From Paenibacillus pedocola (GTDB lineage Bacteria > Bacillota > Bacilli > Paenibacillales > Paenibacillaceae), in the NCBI RefSeq assembly GCF_031599675.1, contig NZ_CP134223.1, forward strand, positions 372,001-436,000: a stretch of DNA of 64,000 nt, in the 5' to 3' direction. The first letter of the stretch is position 1. Each line of letters opens with the position of its first letter. Below the pieces are notes generated by a model that worked only from the letters and a program-made list of their open reading frames with translations, searched no databases and was not told the DNA's origin. Position numbers and translations under genes: made by a program. Below are positions 34,455-42,133 of the stretch, one piece after another.

Positions 34455-35645
34455 TTGAAATATTTCGATTACCTGACTCAGGAACAAGAAACGTCATTAT
34501 TCTACTCTCCGCCTGTTGCATTCAATCATAGAACCAGCAAGGAACTGCTTGCCTATGCCGTTGGCGCAGCCCTCTATATGCCTGCTACCCGTGCCAGCGT
34601 TGCCGAAGATATTCTGAAGCTCAGAGGGGCGGGTCTGGTCACGGTAATCATCGATTTGGAGGATGCCATTGGCGATGGAGAGGTCTGTTTCGCTGAAGAG
34701 TCGGTGTTTAGGCATCTTTCTTTTCTGTCCGCCTATACCGAGAATGAGCCTGAACCTGAGAACGGCCTTCCGCTGATTTTTATCCGTGTCCGAAGCCCCG
34801 AACAGCTGCAGCAGCTGATTTTCCGGTTGGGTTCCCTGATTACGATGCTGACCGGCTTCGTCTTCCCCAAATTCTCGGCAGAGAACGGTGTGGATTTTTT
34901 TGAAGCCATTGCCGATTATAACAGCTCGCGCAGCTATTCTGCACCCGTGCTGTACGGCATGCCGATTCTGGAGAGTGCCCCGATTATTTACCGGGAGAGC
35001 CGGATTGACAACCTGCTGGCGATCCGCAATCTGCTCGGTGATTACCGCGACTATGTGCTGAATGTCCGAATCGGGGCAACCGATTTCTCCAGCCTGTTCG
35101 GATTGCGCCGCAGCCCGGATATCAGTATCTATGACCTTACCCCCATCCGTGACTGCATGTCGGATATCATCAATGTATTCGGACGGGTGGAAGAGGGCTA
35201 TGTCATTTCAGGCCCCGTGTGGGAATATTTCGGGAACAAGGGACAAAGGGGACTCCGTCCGCAGAGCCAGCAGATATCATTTGAGGATGCCTACGGCAGG
35301 CTGAATTATTTCTCCAGACCGATGGAGGGCCTGATCCGTGAAGTAACTTTGGATAAAGAGAACGGCATCATAGGCAAAACGATCATTCATCCTTCCCAGC
35401 TTAGACCCGTCCAGGCCTTGTACACAGTTCAGCATGAGGAGTACGTGGATGCGTTAAGTATTGTGGAGAGCAATGATGGCAGCCGTGGTGTATTTAAAAG
35501 TGAATATTTTAACAAAATGAATGAAATTAAGCCGCATCTGAACTGGGCGAAACGTATTTTACTACGATCTCAAGTATACGGGGTGTTACATGAACAACAG
35601 CATTTTACCTTCTTACTACCCGCGAACGAATATTCACACGTTTAA
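34455..35645 (+). CDS. HpcH/HpaI aldolase / CitE-like protein of the Ter module
   Basis: This 396-residue protein contains YMPATRASVAEDILKLRGAGLVTVIIDLEDAIGDGEV, where ATR and DLEDAI are the phosphate/metal-site motifs of the citrate-lyase-beta/HpaI TIM-barrel family, and GKTIIHPSQLRPVQ at the C-terminal side. TTG is the start, 6 bp after AGGGGGAA. Genes of this type occur in Ter-linked biosynthetic operons with the PRTase, HAD and ATP-grasp proteins present here, where a nucleoside-like product has been proposed. Its real substrate is unknown. It overlaps the next gene by 56 bp. Confidence 0.82.
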   Translation: MKYFDYLTQEQETSLFYSPPVAFNHRTSKELLAYAVGAALYMPATRASVAEDILKLRGAGLVTVIIDLEDAIGDGEVCFAEESVFRHLSFLSAYTENEPEPENGLPLIFIRVRSPEQLQQLIFRLGSLITMLTGFVFPKFSAENGVDFFEAIADYNSSRSYSAPVLYGMPILESAPIIYRESRIDNLLAIRNLLGDYRDYVLNVRIGATDFSSLFGLRRSPDISIYDLTPIRDCMSDIINVFGRVEEGYVISGPVWEYFGNKGQRGLRPQSQQISFEDAYGRLNYFSRPMEGLIREVTLDKENGIIGKTIIHPSQLRPVQALYTVQHEEYVDALSIVESNDGSRGVFKSEYFNKMNEIKPHLNWAKRILLRSQVYGVLHEQQHFTFLLPANEYSHV

Positions 35646-37026
35646 TATTGTTGAAAATCTGCAGGTTACAGTAACCGAAACATCCAACCCCTTTCATATG
35701 CCGGTTGAATCGTTATTTTCAATGGCTGCCCGGATTAATAAAAAACGTTCGTTCCTCTTTGTCAGCAAAGTGCTCGGCAAGCATATTCCGGTGAACCCCT
35801 ATACTCCGCTGCTTAGCGGAGCTGCACTGGGACTGCTGCTGTACCGCGAAATGGGCGGTGAGGCGGGCGGTGATACGATGGACGAGCTGCTGGACCAGGC
35901 GGTTCACGGCCTGATTCATCCGCTCTATGCGGAAGAGGCTTACCGGAAACTGCTGGCAGCACGCCTTACGCTTCCGCGTCCCGTTGTCTTTATTGGTTTT
36001 GCTGAGACGGCTACCGCTCTGGGCCATAGTATGTACAACATGTTTGCCGGCGGAGCGTCATATATTCATACTACCCGTGAGGATATTCCGGAGATGGAAT
36101 CGGTCGTTAGCTTTGAAGAAGAGCATTCCCACGCGGTTGACCATCTCTGCTATGCGCTGAATGCTGGCCTGCTGTCAGGGGAAGAGCCGGTTATCCTGGT
36201 GGATGATGAGATTACGACCGGGAATACAGCCATTAACACCATTCGTGATATCCAGTCTAAATTCCCGCGCAGGGAATATGTAGTGGCCTCGCTGCTGGAC
36301 TGGAGAAGTGATGCTAATATTCAAGCTTACCGGGACCTGGAGCAGGAGCTGGGCGTTAAGATCAGAGCCTTATCGCTGCTGCAGGGAACGATTGATGTAA
36401 AAGGTGTGCCTCTCTTAGAGGCGGACGGACGCAAAGGCCGGGTGGATGCCGACACGGGAGTGCCAGTAGTGATTACTTACGTAAGAGACAGGCTGGAGCG
36501 GCTGAAGGTCAGCTCCACTGATTCCTGCGGGGAGATCAATCGCTCGCCTTACCTGAAGCTAAGCGGACGTTTCGGCCTCGAATCGGCCGATAATGCGGCA
36601 ATAGATCAGGAGGTTGCGCGGGTGGCGGAACAGCTGCGCAACCTGCGCGAAGGAAGCCGCACACTGGTGATGGGCGTAGGAGAATTCATGTATCTGCCGA
36701 TGCGGATTGCTGCGGAGATGGGGGAGGGAGTATCCTACCAGTCCTCTACCCGCAGCCCGATTCATCCCGAGCGCAGGCCGGACTACGGGGTGCACAGCGC
36801 GTACGCCTATCCGTCAGCCGGTGATCCTGCAATCACAAACTACATTTATAATGTGGATCACGGCCAGTATGATGATATTTTTGTCCTCCTTGAACGTGAG
36901 GTGCCGGCTCAGCGCATTAAGCTGATGACAGATATTCTAAAGGGACTGGCGGGCAGCAAAGTGCATCTGATCGTACTGGCTCCTGAACAGGAAGGGGAGG
37001 CCGCGGCAGATGAAGGGGACAGATAG
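35590..37026 (+). CDS. phosphoribosyltransferase-domain protein of the Ter module
   Basis: This 478-residue protein has a PRTase core with the PRPP-binding motif VILVDDEITTGNTAINTI and an earlier FIGFAETATALGHSM. A second domain of ~150 residues at the C-terminus (RSPYLKLSGRFGLESAD...LVMGVGEFMYLPMRIAAEM) matches the TRSP-type partner described for Ter-linked PRTases. It starts inside the 3' end of the aldolase gene with GGGGTG upstream, and overlaps the StiP gene by 17 bp. It probably attaches or removes a ribosyl phosphate in making the proposed Ter metabolite. Confidence 0.82.
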   Translation: MNNSILPSYYPRTNIHTFNIVENLQVTVTETSNPFHMPVESLFSMAARINKKRSFLFVSKVLGKHIPVNPYTPLLSGAALGLLLYREMGGEAGGDTMDELLDQAVHGLIHPLYAEEAYRKLLAARLTLPRPVVFIGFAETATALGHSMYNMFAGGASYIHTTREDIPEMESVVSFEEEHSHAVDHLCYALNAGLLSGEEPVILVDDEITTGNTAINTIRDIQSKFPRREYVVASLLDWRSDANIQAYRDLEQELGVKIRALSLLQGTIDVKGVPLLEADGRKGRVDADTGVPVVITYVRDRLERLKVSSTDSCGEINRSPYLKLSGRFGLESADNAAIDQEVARVAEQLRNLREGSRTLVMGVGEFMYLPMRIAAEMGEGVSYQSSTRSPIHPERRPDYGVHSAYAYPSAGDPAITNYIYNVDHGQYDDIFVLLEREVPAQRIKLMTDILKGLAGSKVHLIVLAPEQEGEAAADEGDR

Positions 37027-38170
37027 TCAGGAGCGTGTGATGCGCCACAGAATAACACCTCCGGTTCCTATGGGCAGCTACCCCCCGGCAGACGTTACTT
37101 TTCTGCTGAAGGATCTCAGCGATATTTCACTGGAGCTGGGGACGGCGGAGCGGGAGAAGGCAATCCAGTCTGGAGTGAGTTATTCCGAGATGCTGCCGGT
37201 GGAATATCAGCCAACGGAGCAGTATATTGAGTTGTTCCAGGAGACGCTGCGGGAATCTGCAGCGAAGGTGGCCCTGGCGGTTGCGGTAGTCTCCGAGCGG
37301 ATTGTGGCTCAGCGGGGAACGGAGGGTACCGTGCTTGTCTCCCTGGCCCGGGCCGGAACGCCGGTAGGCGTGCTGATCAAACGCTACATCGCCGAAACCT
37401 ATGGTGCTGAACTGCCGCACTACAGCGTCTCGATTATCCGCGGCAAAGGCCTGGATGAAAACGCCATTCTCTACATTCTGCAGCAGCATGGGGCAGGGGC
37501 CAAGCTGCAGTTCGTGGATGGCTGGACAGGCAAGGGCGCGATTACCCGTGTTCTTATGGAATCCTGCGCCGGATTTCATAAGAAGTATGGGATTGCCTTG
37601 AACGATGATCTCGCTGTGCTGGCTGATCCCGGACATTGTTCCGGGACCTATGGAACCAGAGAAGATTATCTAATTCCCAGCGCTTGCCTCAACTCGACGG
37701 TATCAGGCCTGCTGAGCCGTACGGTACAGCGGAATGATCTTATTGGCCCGGGAGACTTTCATGGAGCCAAATTCTACAGAGAATGGCTGGATAACGACTA
37801 TTCTAATGTATTCATCGGGGCAATTACTCCTTATTTTGCTTCTGTGAGGAAGCAGGCTGTTGCCGTTGCTGAGGAGATGCAGGCCTCTCCGCCGGAGGTA
37901 TCCTGGCGGGGAATGCGTGATATACAGACCCTTCAGGCGAAGTTCGGGATGGACAATATCAATCTGATCAAACCAGGTGTAGGTGAAACAACCCGGGTAT
38001 TGCTGCGCAGAGTGCCGTGGAAGATTATTGTCGATACTAAGAACAATCCGAATCTGCGCCATATTCTGCTGCTTGCAGAAGAGCGTGGGGTCCCGGTAGA
38101 AGAATACCCTGGGCTGGCCTATTCCTGCTGCGGCATTATCAAGCCGCTCACGGGAGGGGAAGCCGAATGA
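37010..38170 (+). CDS. StiP-family protein (PRTase-like) of the Ter module
   Basis: This 386-residue protein matches what databases call cysteine protease StiP, but the sequence looks like a PRTase relative: LVSLARAGTPVGVLIKRYI and FVDGWTGKGAITRVL resemble the hood and PRPP loops. The N-terminal DVTFLLKDLSDISLELGTAERE is characteristic. The C-terminus has a VEEYPGLAYSCCGIIKPL segment with paired cysteines, and the region before it resembles a Pelota-type fold. GGGGAGG lies ~10 bp before the ATG. Overlapping ends (17 bp and 4 bp) tie it to its neighbours. Confidence 0.78.
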   Translation: MKGTDSQERVMRHRITPPVPMGSYPPADVTFLLKDLSDISLELGTAEREKAIQSGVSYSEMLPVEYQPTEQYIELFQETLRESAAKVALAVAVVSERIVAQRGTEGTVLVSLARAGTPVGVLIKRYIAETYGAELPHYSVSIIRGKGLDENAILYILQQHGAGAKLQFVDGWTGKGAITRVLMESCAGFHKKYGIALNDDLAVLADPGHCSGTYGTREDYLIPSACLNSTVSGLLSRTVQRNDLIGPGDFHGAKFYREWLDNDYSNVFIGAITPYFASVRKQAVAVAEEMQASPPEVSWRGMRDIQTLQAKFGMDNINLIKPGVGETTRVLLRRVPWKIIVDTKNNPNLRHILLLAEERGVPVEEYPGLAYSCCGIIKPLTGGEAE

Positions 38171-39000
38171 TCTATGCCAGCGATTTGGACCGGACGCTAA
38201 TTTATTCGCTTGGCGCGCTCTGCGTCCCCGAGGATACCCCGGGGCTTGTGCCTGCCGAGATTATTAAAGGGAAGACAACCGCGTATATTTCCCGTAAGGC
38301 TCTGGAGCTGCTTCAGGAGCTTACGGCGAACGTTATTTTCATGCCGGTAACTACTCGCACCATAGCGGAATACAAGCGGATTAACCTGTTCCAGGAGACA
38401 CTTATCCCGGATTATGCGGTCACGAGCAACGGCGGCAATATCCTTGTGGGCGGAGTGGTAGATCAAGAGTGGCGGAGTCATATCGGCAGGCTGGTGGAGC
38501 AGAATTCTGCTGCGGCAGCAGAAGTGAGGGAAATTGTCCGGTCTGTAGTGCGTACAGATTGGATTATCAGCGAGCGTTACTGTGATGAGCTGTTCTTTAC
38601 GTATATGGTATATCGCGATCTTCTGCCGTTGGATGAGATTAATCATATGTCCGAGCGTTTGCACGGACTGGGCTGGAGAGTTTCTCTACAGGGCCGCAAG
38701 CTGTACATAGTGCCGGAGGCTGTGAATAAAAGCGATGCCATTATCCATGTGCGGCGTACCGTCCGTTCGGAGCCCATGGTAGCTTCGGGCGATTCGCTGC
38801 TGGATAAGAGTCTGCTGGAAAGTGCCGACTATGCCATAGCTCCCTGCCACGGAGAAATATTTGCCGAGCAGCAGGTGACTCAAGTAAAATTAAACTATCC
38901 GTTTACGCAGCAGAGAGGTGTTTTTGCCGGGGATGAGATCATGTTATATGTAAGGGAGATTTATAACAATCTATCGACATTGGGAGTTGGGCCGAAGTGA
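38167..39000 (+). CDS. HAD family phosphatase of the Ter module
   Basis: This 277-residue HAD enzyme has motif I DLDRTLIYS, where the second acidic residue is Arg where Gly is usual (DLDRT is also seen in sucrose-phosphatase-like members), motif II TTRT, and motif IV region ASGDSLLDKSLLESADYAIAP. It begins at the StiP gene's stop (ATGA overlap) and ends overlapping the ATP-grasp start. It probably dephosphorylates an intermediate of the Ter metabolite pathway. Confidence 0.82.
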   Translation: MIYASDLDRTLIYSLGALCVPEDTPGLVPAEIIKGKTTAYISRKALELLQELTANVIFMPVTTRTIAEYKRINLFQETLIPDYAVTSNGGNILVGGVVDQEWRSHIGRLVEQNSAAAAEVREIVRSVVRTDWIISERYCDELFFTYMVYRDLLPLDEINHMSERLHGLGWRVSLQGRKLYIVPEAVNKSDAIIHVRRTVRSEPMVASGDSLLDKSLLESADYAIAPCHGEIFAEQQVTQVKLNYPFTQQRGVFAGDEIMLYVREIYNNLSTLGVGPK

Positions 39001-40052
39001 AGAAGGTAAATATTTATTTCAACCGCTGGTTTTCCGTGGCTTATCATTATATGAATCTCATCCGCAATAACGAGGATGGTGTTCCTGTACAAATCTTTGC
39101 TACCCACCCCGATATCAGGCATATGTCGCTGCAAGGCGCCGATGTCGCCGGTACCGAACCGGCTGTTACAGGCATTGAATACGTCCAGTTCTGTATCGAT
39201 TTTTGCCGCCGTAATGAGATTGATATTTTCATTCCCCGCCTGCATATGATGGATATCGCCCTGCATGCGGCGCAGTTTGATGCGATCGGTACGAAGGTGC
39301 TGGTATGCCGTGATCTGGACCTGCTGGAAATGATGCTGGACAAAGGCAAGTTCTATGAAAAGGTTAAGGAAAGCGGAATTATGGAAATTCCTGAATACCA
39401 TGTAGTCAATACTGCGGAACAGTTCAAGAGGGCATATGAGGATCTTGTAGCCAAGGGACTCCGGGTCTGCTTCAAGCCGACCGAAACCGAAGGGGGATTA
39501 GGTTTCCGGATTATCAACAATAGCCGCAGTCCTCTGCAGGAGCTGTTCGGCTATGTGACGCAGCATATTTCCTTCGATGAAGCCTACCGCGTTCTATCCG
39601 GCGCAGAAACCTTCCCCGACCTGATGGTAATGGAGCTGCTCGAAGGGTATGAGTACAGTATAGATTGTCTGGCCGATGAGAATGGCAGGCTGCTGGCGGC
39701 AGTGCCACGCCGCAAGGATACCGGACGCCTGCGGGTGATGGAGCATATTCCTGAGCTGGAGCTTATCGCAGAACGGGTAGCTGAAACGTACCGGATTCCG
39801 TTCAATTTTAATATTCAGATGAAGTATGGCGGTTCCATTCCTAAGCTGCTGGAGATCAACCCCCGCATGTCGGGAGGTCTGCATGTCTCCTGTCTGTCAG
39901 GCATTAACTTTCCATACCTGGCGGTCAAAAGCGCGCTCGGCGGTGAGGTCCAGCCTGTAAGCTTCGGTGAGAATGTCCTGGCAAGCCATGTGGAACAGCC
40001 GATGATTATGAAAATATTTGCTGAATCTACCATTCAAGACGCTGTGAATTAA
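38997..40052 (+). CDS. ATP-grasp ligase of the Ter module
   Basis: This 351-residue ATP-grasp enzyme joins a carboxylate and an amine or thiol using ATP. Visible parts are the nucleotide lobe (CFKPTETEGGLGFRII), the acidic site (VMELLEGYEYSIDCLADENG) and the metal-binding LLEINPRMSGGLHVSC. GTG start, overlapping the HAD gene. Together with the aldolase, PRTase-type proteins and HAD phosphatase it completes a small biosynthetic pathway inside the Ter block, as predicted for Ter-linked nucleoside-like metabolite synthesis. The product is unknown. Confidence 0.85.
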   Translation: MKKVNIYFNRWFSVAYHYMNLIRNNEDGVPVQIFATHPDIRHMSLQGADVAGTEPAVTGIEYVQFCIDFCRRNEIDIFIPRLHMMDIALHAAQFDAIGTKVLVCRDLDLLEMMLDKGKFYEKVKESGIMEIPEYHVVNTAEQFKRAYEDLVAKGLRVCFKPTETEGGLGFRIINNSRSPLQELFGYVTQHISFDEAYRVLSGAETFPDLMVMELLEGYEYSIDCLADENGRLLAAVPRRKDTGRLRVMEHIPELELIAERVAETYRIPFNFNIQMKYGGSIPKLLEINPRMSGGLHVSCLSGINFPYLAVKSALGGEVQPVSFGENVLASHVEQPMIMKIFAESTIQDAVN

Positions 40053-40086
40053 GCAAACTGCAGGAAGCCTGCAAGAGGTGAGAATA

Positions 40087-40797
40087 ATGAATTCAAAATC
40101 AAAAGTACTACTGTACGCGGCTGCCGGATATGTAGTGGCGGTATTAACCAGCGGTTTCCTGCCGGAGCTGCTGTCCCTGCTGCTGCCGGTAGCTGGAGCT
40201 GCGGCCGGCCTTTGGGGCGGCAAGCGCACACATGTTAACCTCCCTGCGGAGGTTCTTCCGGCCGGACAGGCTCCGGCAGCGGTCGCGCCGGCACCTGCGG
40301 CCAGCCGCGCTGTAACGCGGGAAGCGGCAGCCGGAGGTGCAGATACAGCTGGACAAGCTGATGCAGCCGGCAGAGGGCACGCCGAGATTAAGATCGGAGC
40401 AGAGTTTGCTCCGGTTGTAGAGTATCTGGTCATTCTGGAGGATATGATTATTTCGGAAGGCCAGAAGGACACCCTGGATAATGAGATCGTCGAGAAATCA
40501 CTGGCGCTCTTCGCAAGAATCCAGCGTGTTCTTCCGCTGCTGCAAGAGCTGGGCAACGGTGAGATTAACCATACCGTCCGCAGACTGGTTCTGAAGGATC
40601 TGAACGGCGTGATCAATCCGTTCCTGCGGCTGGGCGGCGAAGCGAAGACGAAAAACCGGAGAATGCTGCTGAACGGTCTGCGGGATGTCGATTCCAAAAT
40701 ATCGGATATCGCCTCAACGATCGAACATAAAGACCTGATGGAACTTCAGACCAAGGCGGAACTGATTCATCAGCGCTACAGCAGTTCCGAATTATAG
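40087..40797 (+). CDS. XpaC-like membrane protein
   Basis: This 236-residue protein has an N-terminal membrane hairpin (about residues 6-40), an Ala-rich linker and a helical C-terminal domain (EYLVILEDMIISEGQKDTLDNEIVEKSLALFARIQRVL). This fits the XpaC family (5-bromo-4-chloroindolyl phosphate hydrolysis protein), which sits next to TelA in many Firmicutes. ATG preceded by AGAGGTGAG. It lies 11 bp before telA and is likely its functional partner at the membrane. Confidence 0.72.
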   Translation: MNSKSKVLLYAAAGYVVAVLTSGFLPELLSLLLPVAGAAAGLWGGKRTHVNLPAEVLPAGQAPAAVAPAPAASRAVTREAAAGGADTAGQADAAGRGHAEIKIGAEFAPVVEYLVILEDMIISEGQKDTLDNEIVEKSLALFARIQRVLPLLQELGNGEINHTVRRLVLKDLNGVINPFLRLGGEAKTKNRRMLLNGLRDVDSKISDIASTIEHKDLMELQTKAELIHQRYSSSEL

Positions 40798-40808
40798 GAG
40801 GGAACCCC

Positions 40809-41909
40809 ATGTCCACGCAGTTGATGCAGCTCAAGAAAGAAGATGAGCAGAAGGTAGTCGAGGAAGCCTCGCAATTAATTGAAAAGGTAGCAAAAACGGA
40901 TACTGTAGCTCTCGATTCCTTAATGGACGATATCGGCAAGCTGGGGGTAAAGACTCAGGAAAAGGCTGGCCAAACCCTGAAGCTGCTGGATCGCCCGGTG
41001 AATGACCTGATGTCCGGCAAACGCGTCGAAGTGCCCAATATGATTATGAAGCTGCGCAATGAATGCGAAACGCTGCAGCAGAGCAAGAATGTAAGCTTCT
41101 TTGGCAAAGTGCTCCGCAAAAGCCCGCTAAAGAATTACGTCTACAAATATCAGTCCGTCCGCACGAATATTGACGCCATTGTTACCGGTCTGCGTGACGG
41201 CCGCGACACGCTCGAAGAGAGTATCGTCAATATGCGGCAGCTGAAGCGCACCTCCATGGAGGAGATATACAATCTGCAGACCAAAATCGCCTTCGGTAAC
41301 AAGCTGAAGGAATTGTTCGAGGTTGAAATCGCCAAACCGGAGAATGAGTTCCGCAAAGCCTATCTGGAGCGCGGCCTGCGCAAGGTCATGGTCCGGATCC
41401 AGTCGATGACCGAGATGATCCTGCTCTACAATCAGGCGATTGCCGCTACAGATATCATCAACGACAATAATGACAAACTCATCGATTCCGTTAACAACGC
41501 GATTGATAAAACCTCCAACCTGATCACCGTGTCGGCGATGATTGCCATGTCTCTGGCGGATCAGGAGAATGTCATTTCCGCTGTGGAAGCGACGAACAAA
41601 ACGATTGAGGACCAGTTCAAGGAGAATGCGCGTCTGCTGCGCACTACAACCGAGAAGACTACAGAGCTGCTGTCCAAGCCTTCGATGTCTCTTGAAGCAG
41701 TGAATCAGGCTATCGGCGATCTGCTCAGTGCCCTAGATACGTCTGAGCAGTCCAACCGCCGGATTATCGAGAGCTGCCAGGATTATACGTCCAAGATGAC
41801 GACAATCAATACGCAGCTGAACAACCGGCTCGGACTGAACGAAGGTTCCCAGCCGCAGGCGCTGAAGCAAGCGGGTACAGATAGCGAGCTTAGCAGCTTT
41901 TTGAACTAA
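40809..41909 (+). CDS. telA: TelA family toxic-anion-resistance protein
   Basis: This 366-residue, almost entirely helical protein has the TelA pattern: LDSLMDDIGKLGVKTQEKAG, LDRPVNDLM, and LERGLRKVMVRIQSMTEMILLYNQAIAATDIINDNNDKLIDSVNNAI. It is associated with resistance to tellurite and other toxic anions and to some cell-wall antibiotics; the mechanism is not established. It is the last gene of the Ter block and is followed by a GC-rich terminator. Confidence 0.92.
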   Translation: MSTQLMQLKKEDEQKVVEEASQLIEKVAKTDTVALDSLMDDIGKLGVKTQEKAGQTLKLLDRPVNDLMSGKRVEVPNMIMKLRNECETLQQSKNVSFFGKVLRKSPLKNYVYKYQSVRTNIDAIVTGLRDGRDTLEESIVNMRQLKRTSMEEIYNLQTKIAFGNKLKELFEVEIAKPENEFRKAYLERGLRKVMVRIQSMTEMILLYNQAIAATDIINDNNDKLIDSVNNAIDKTSNLITVSAMIAMSLADQENVISAVEATNKTIEDQFKENARLLRTTTEKTTELLSKPSMSLEAVNQAIGDLLSALDTSEQSNRRIIESCQDYTSKMTTINTQLNNRLGLNEGSQPQALKQAGTDSELSSFLN

Positions 41910-41936
41910 CGGAGCTAGCAGCTTTGATTTGAGGTT

Positions 41937-41970
41937 AAGTCCGCCGGACCATCCGGCGGGCTTATTTCGT
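41937..41970 (+). terminator. terminator of the Ter gene block
   Basis: AAGTCCGCCGGA pairs with TCCGGCGGGCTT (one G-T pair) around a three- to four-base loop, followed by ATTTCGTTT. Confidence 0.8.
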
Positions 41971-42133
41971 TTATAATCTGTTATTATTTTGAGAATATAT
42001 CTAATTTACTAATATTTTCATATAGGATATTATGGTAATGCTTTATCTGCATTTGATTGTGAGACAGGTATAGTTGGAAAGGTATTACACTTAAGGCTGT
42101 TACAAGGTGAGCAGCATACAGGAGGCTGTATTA

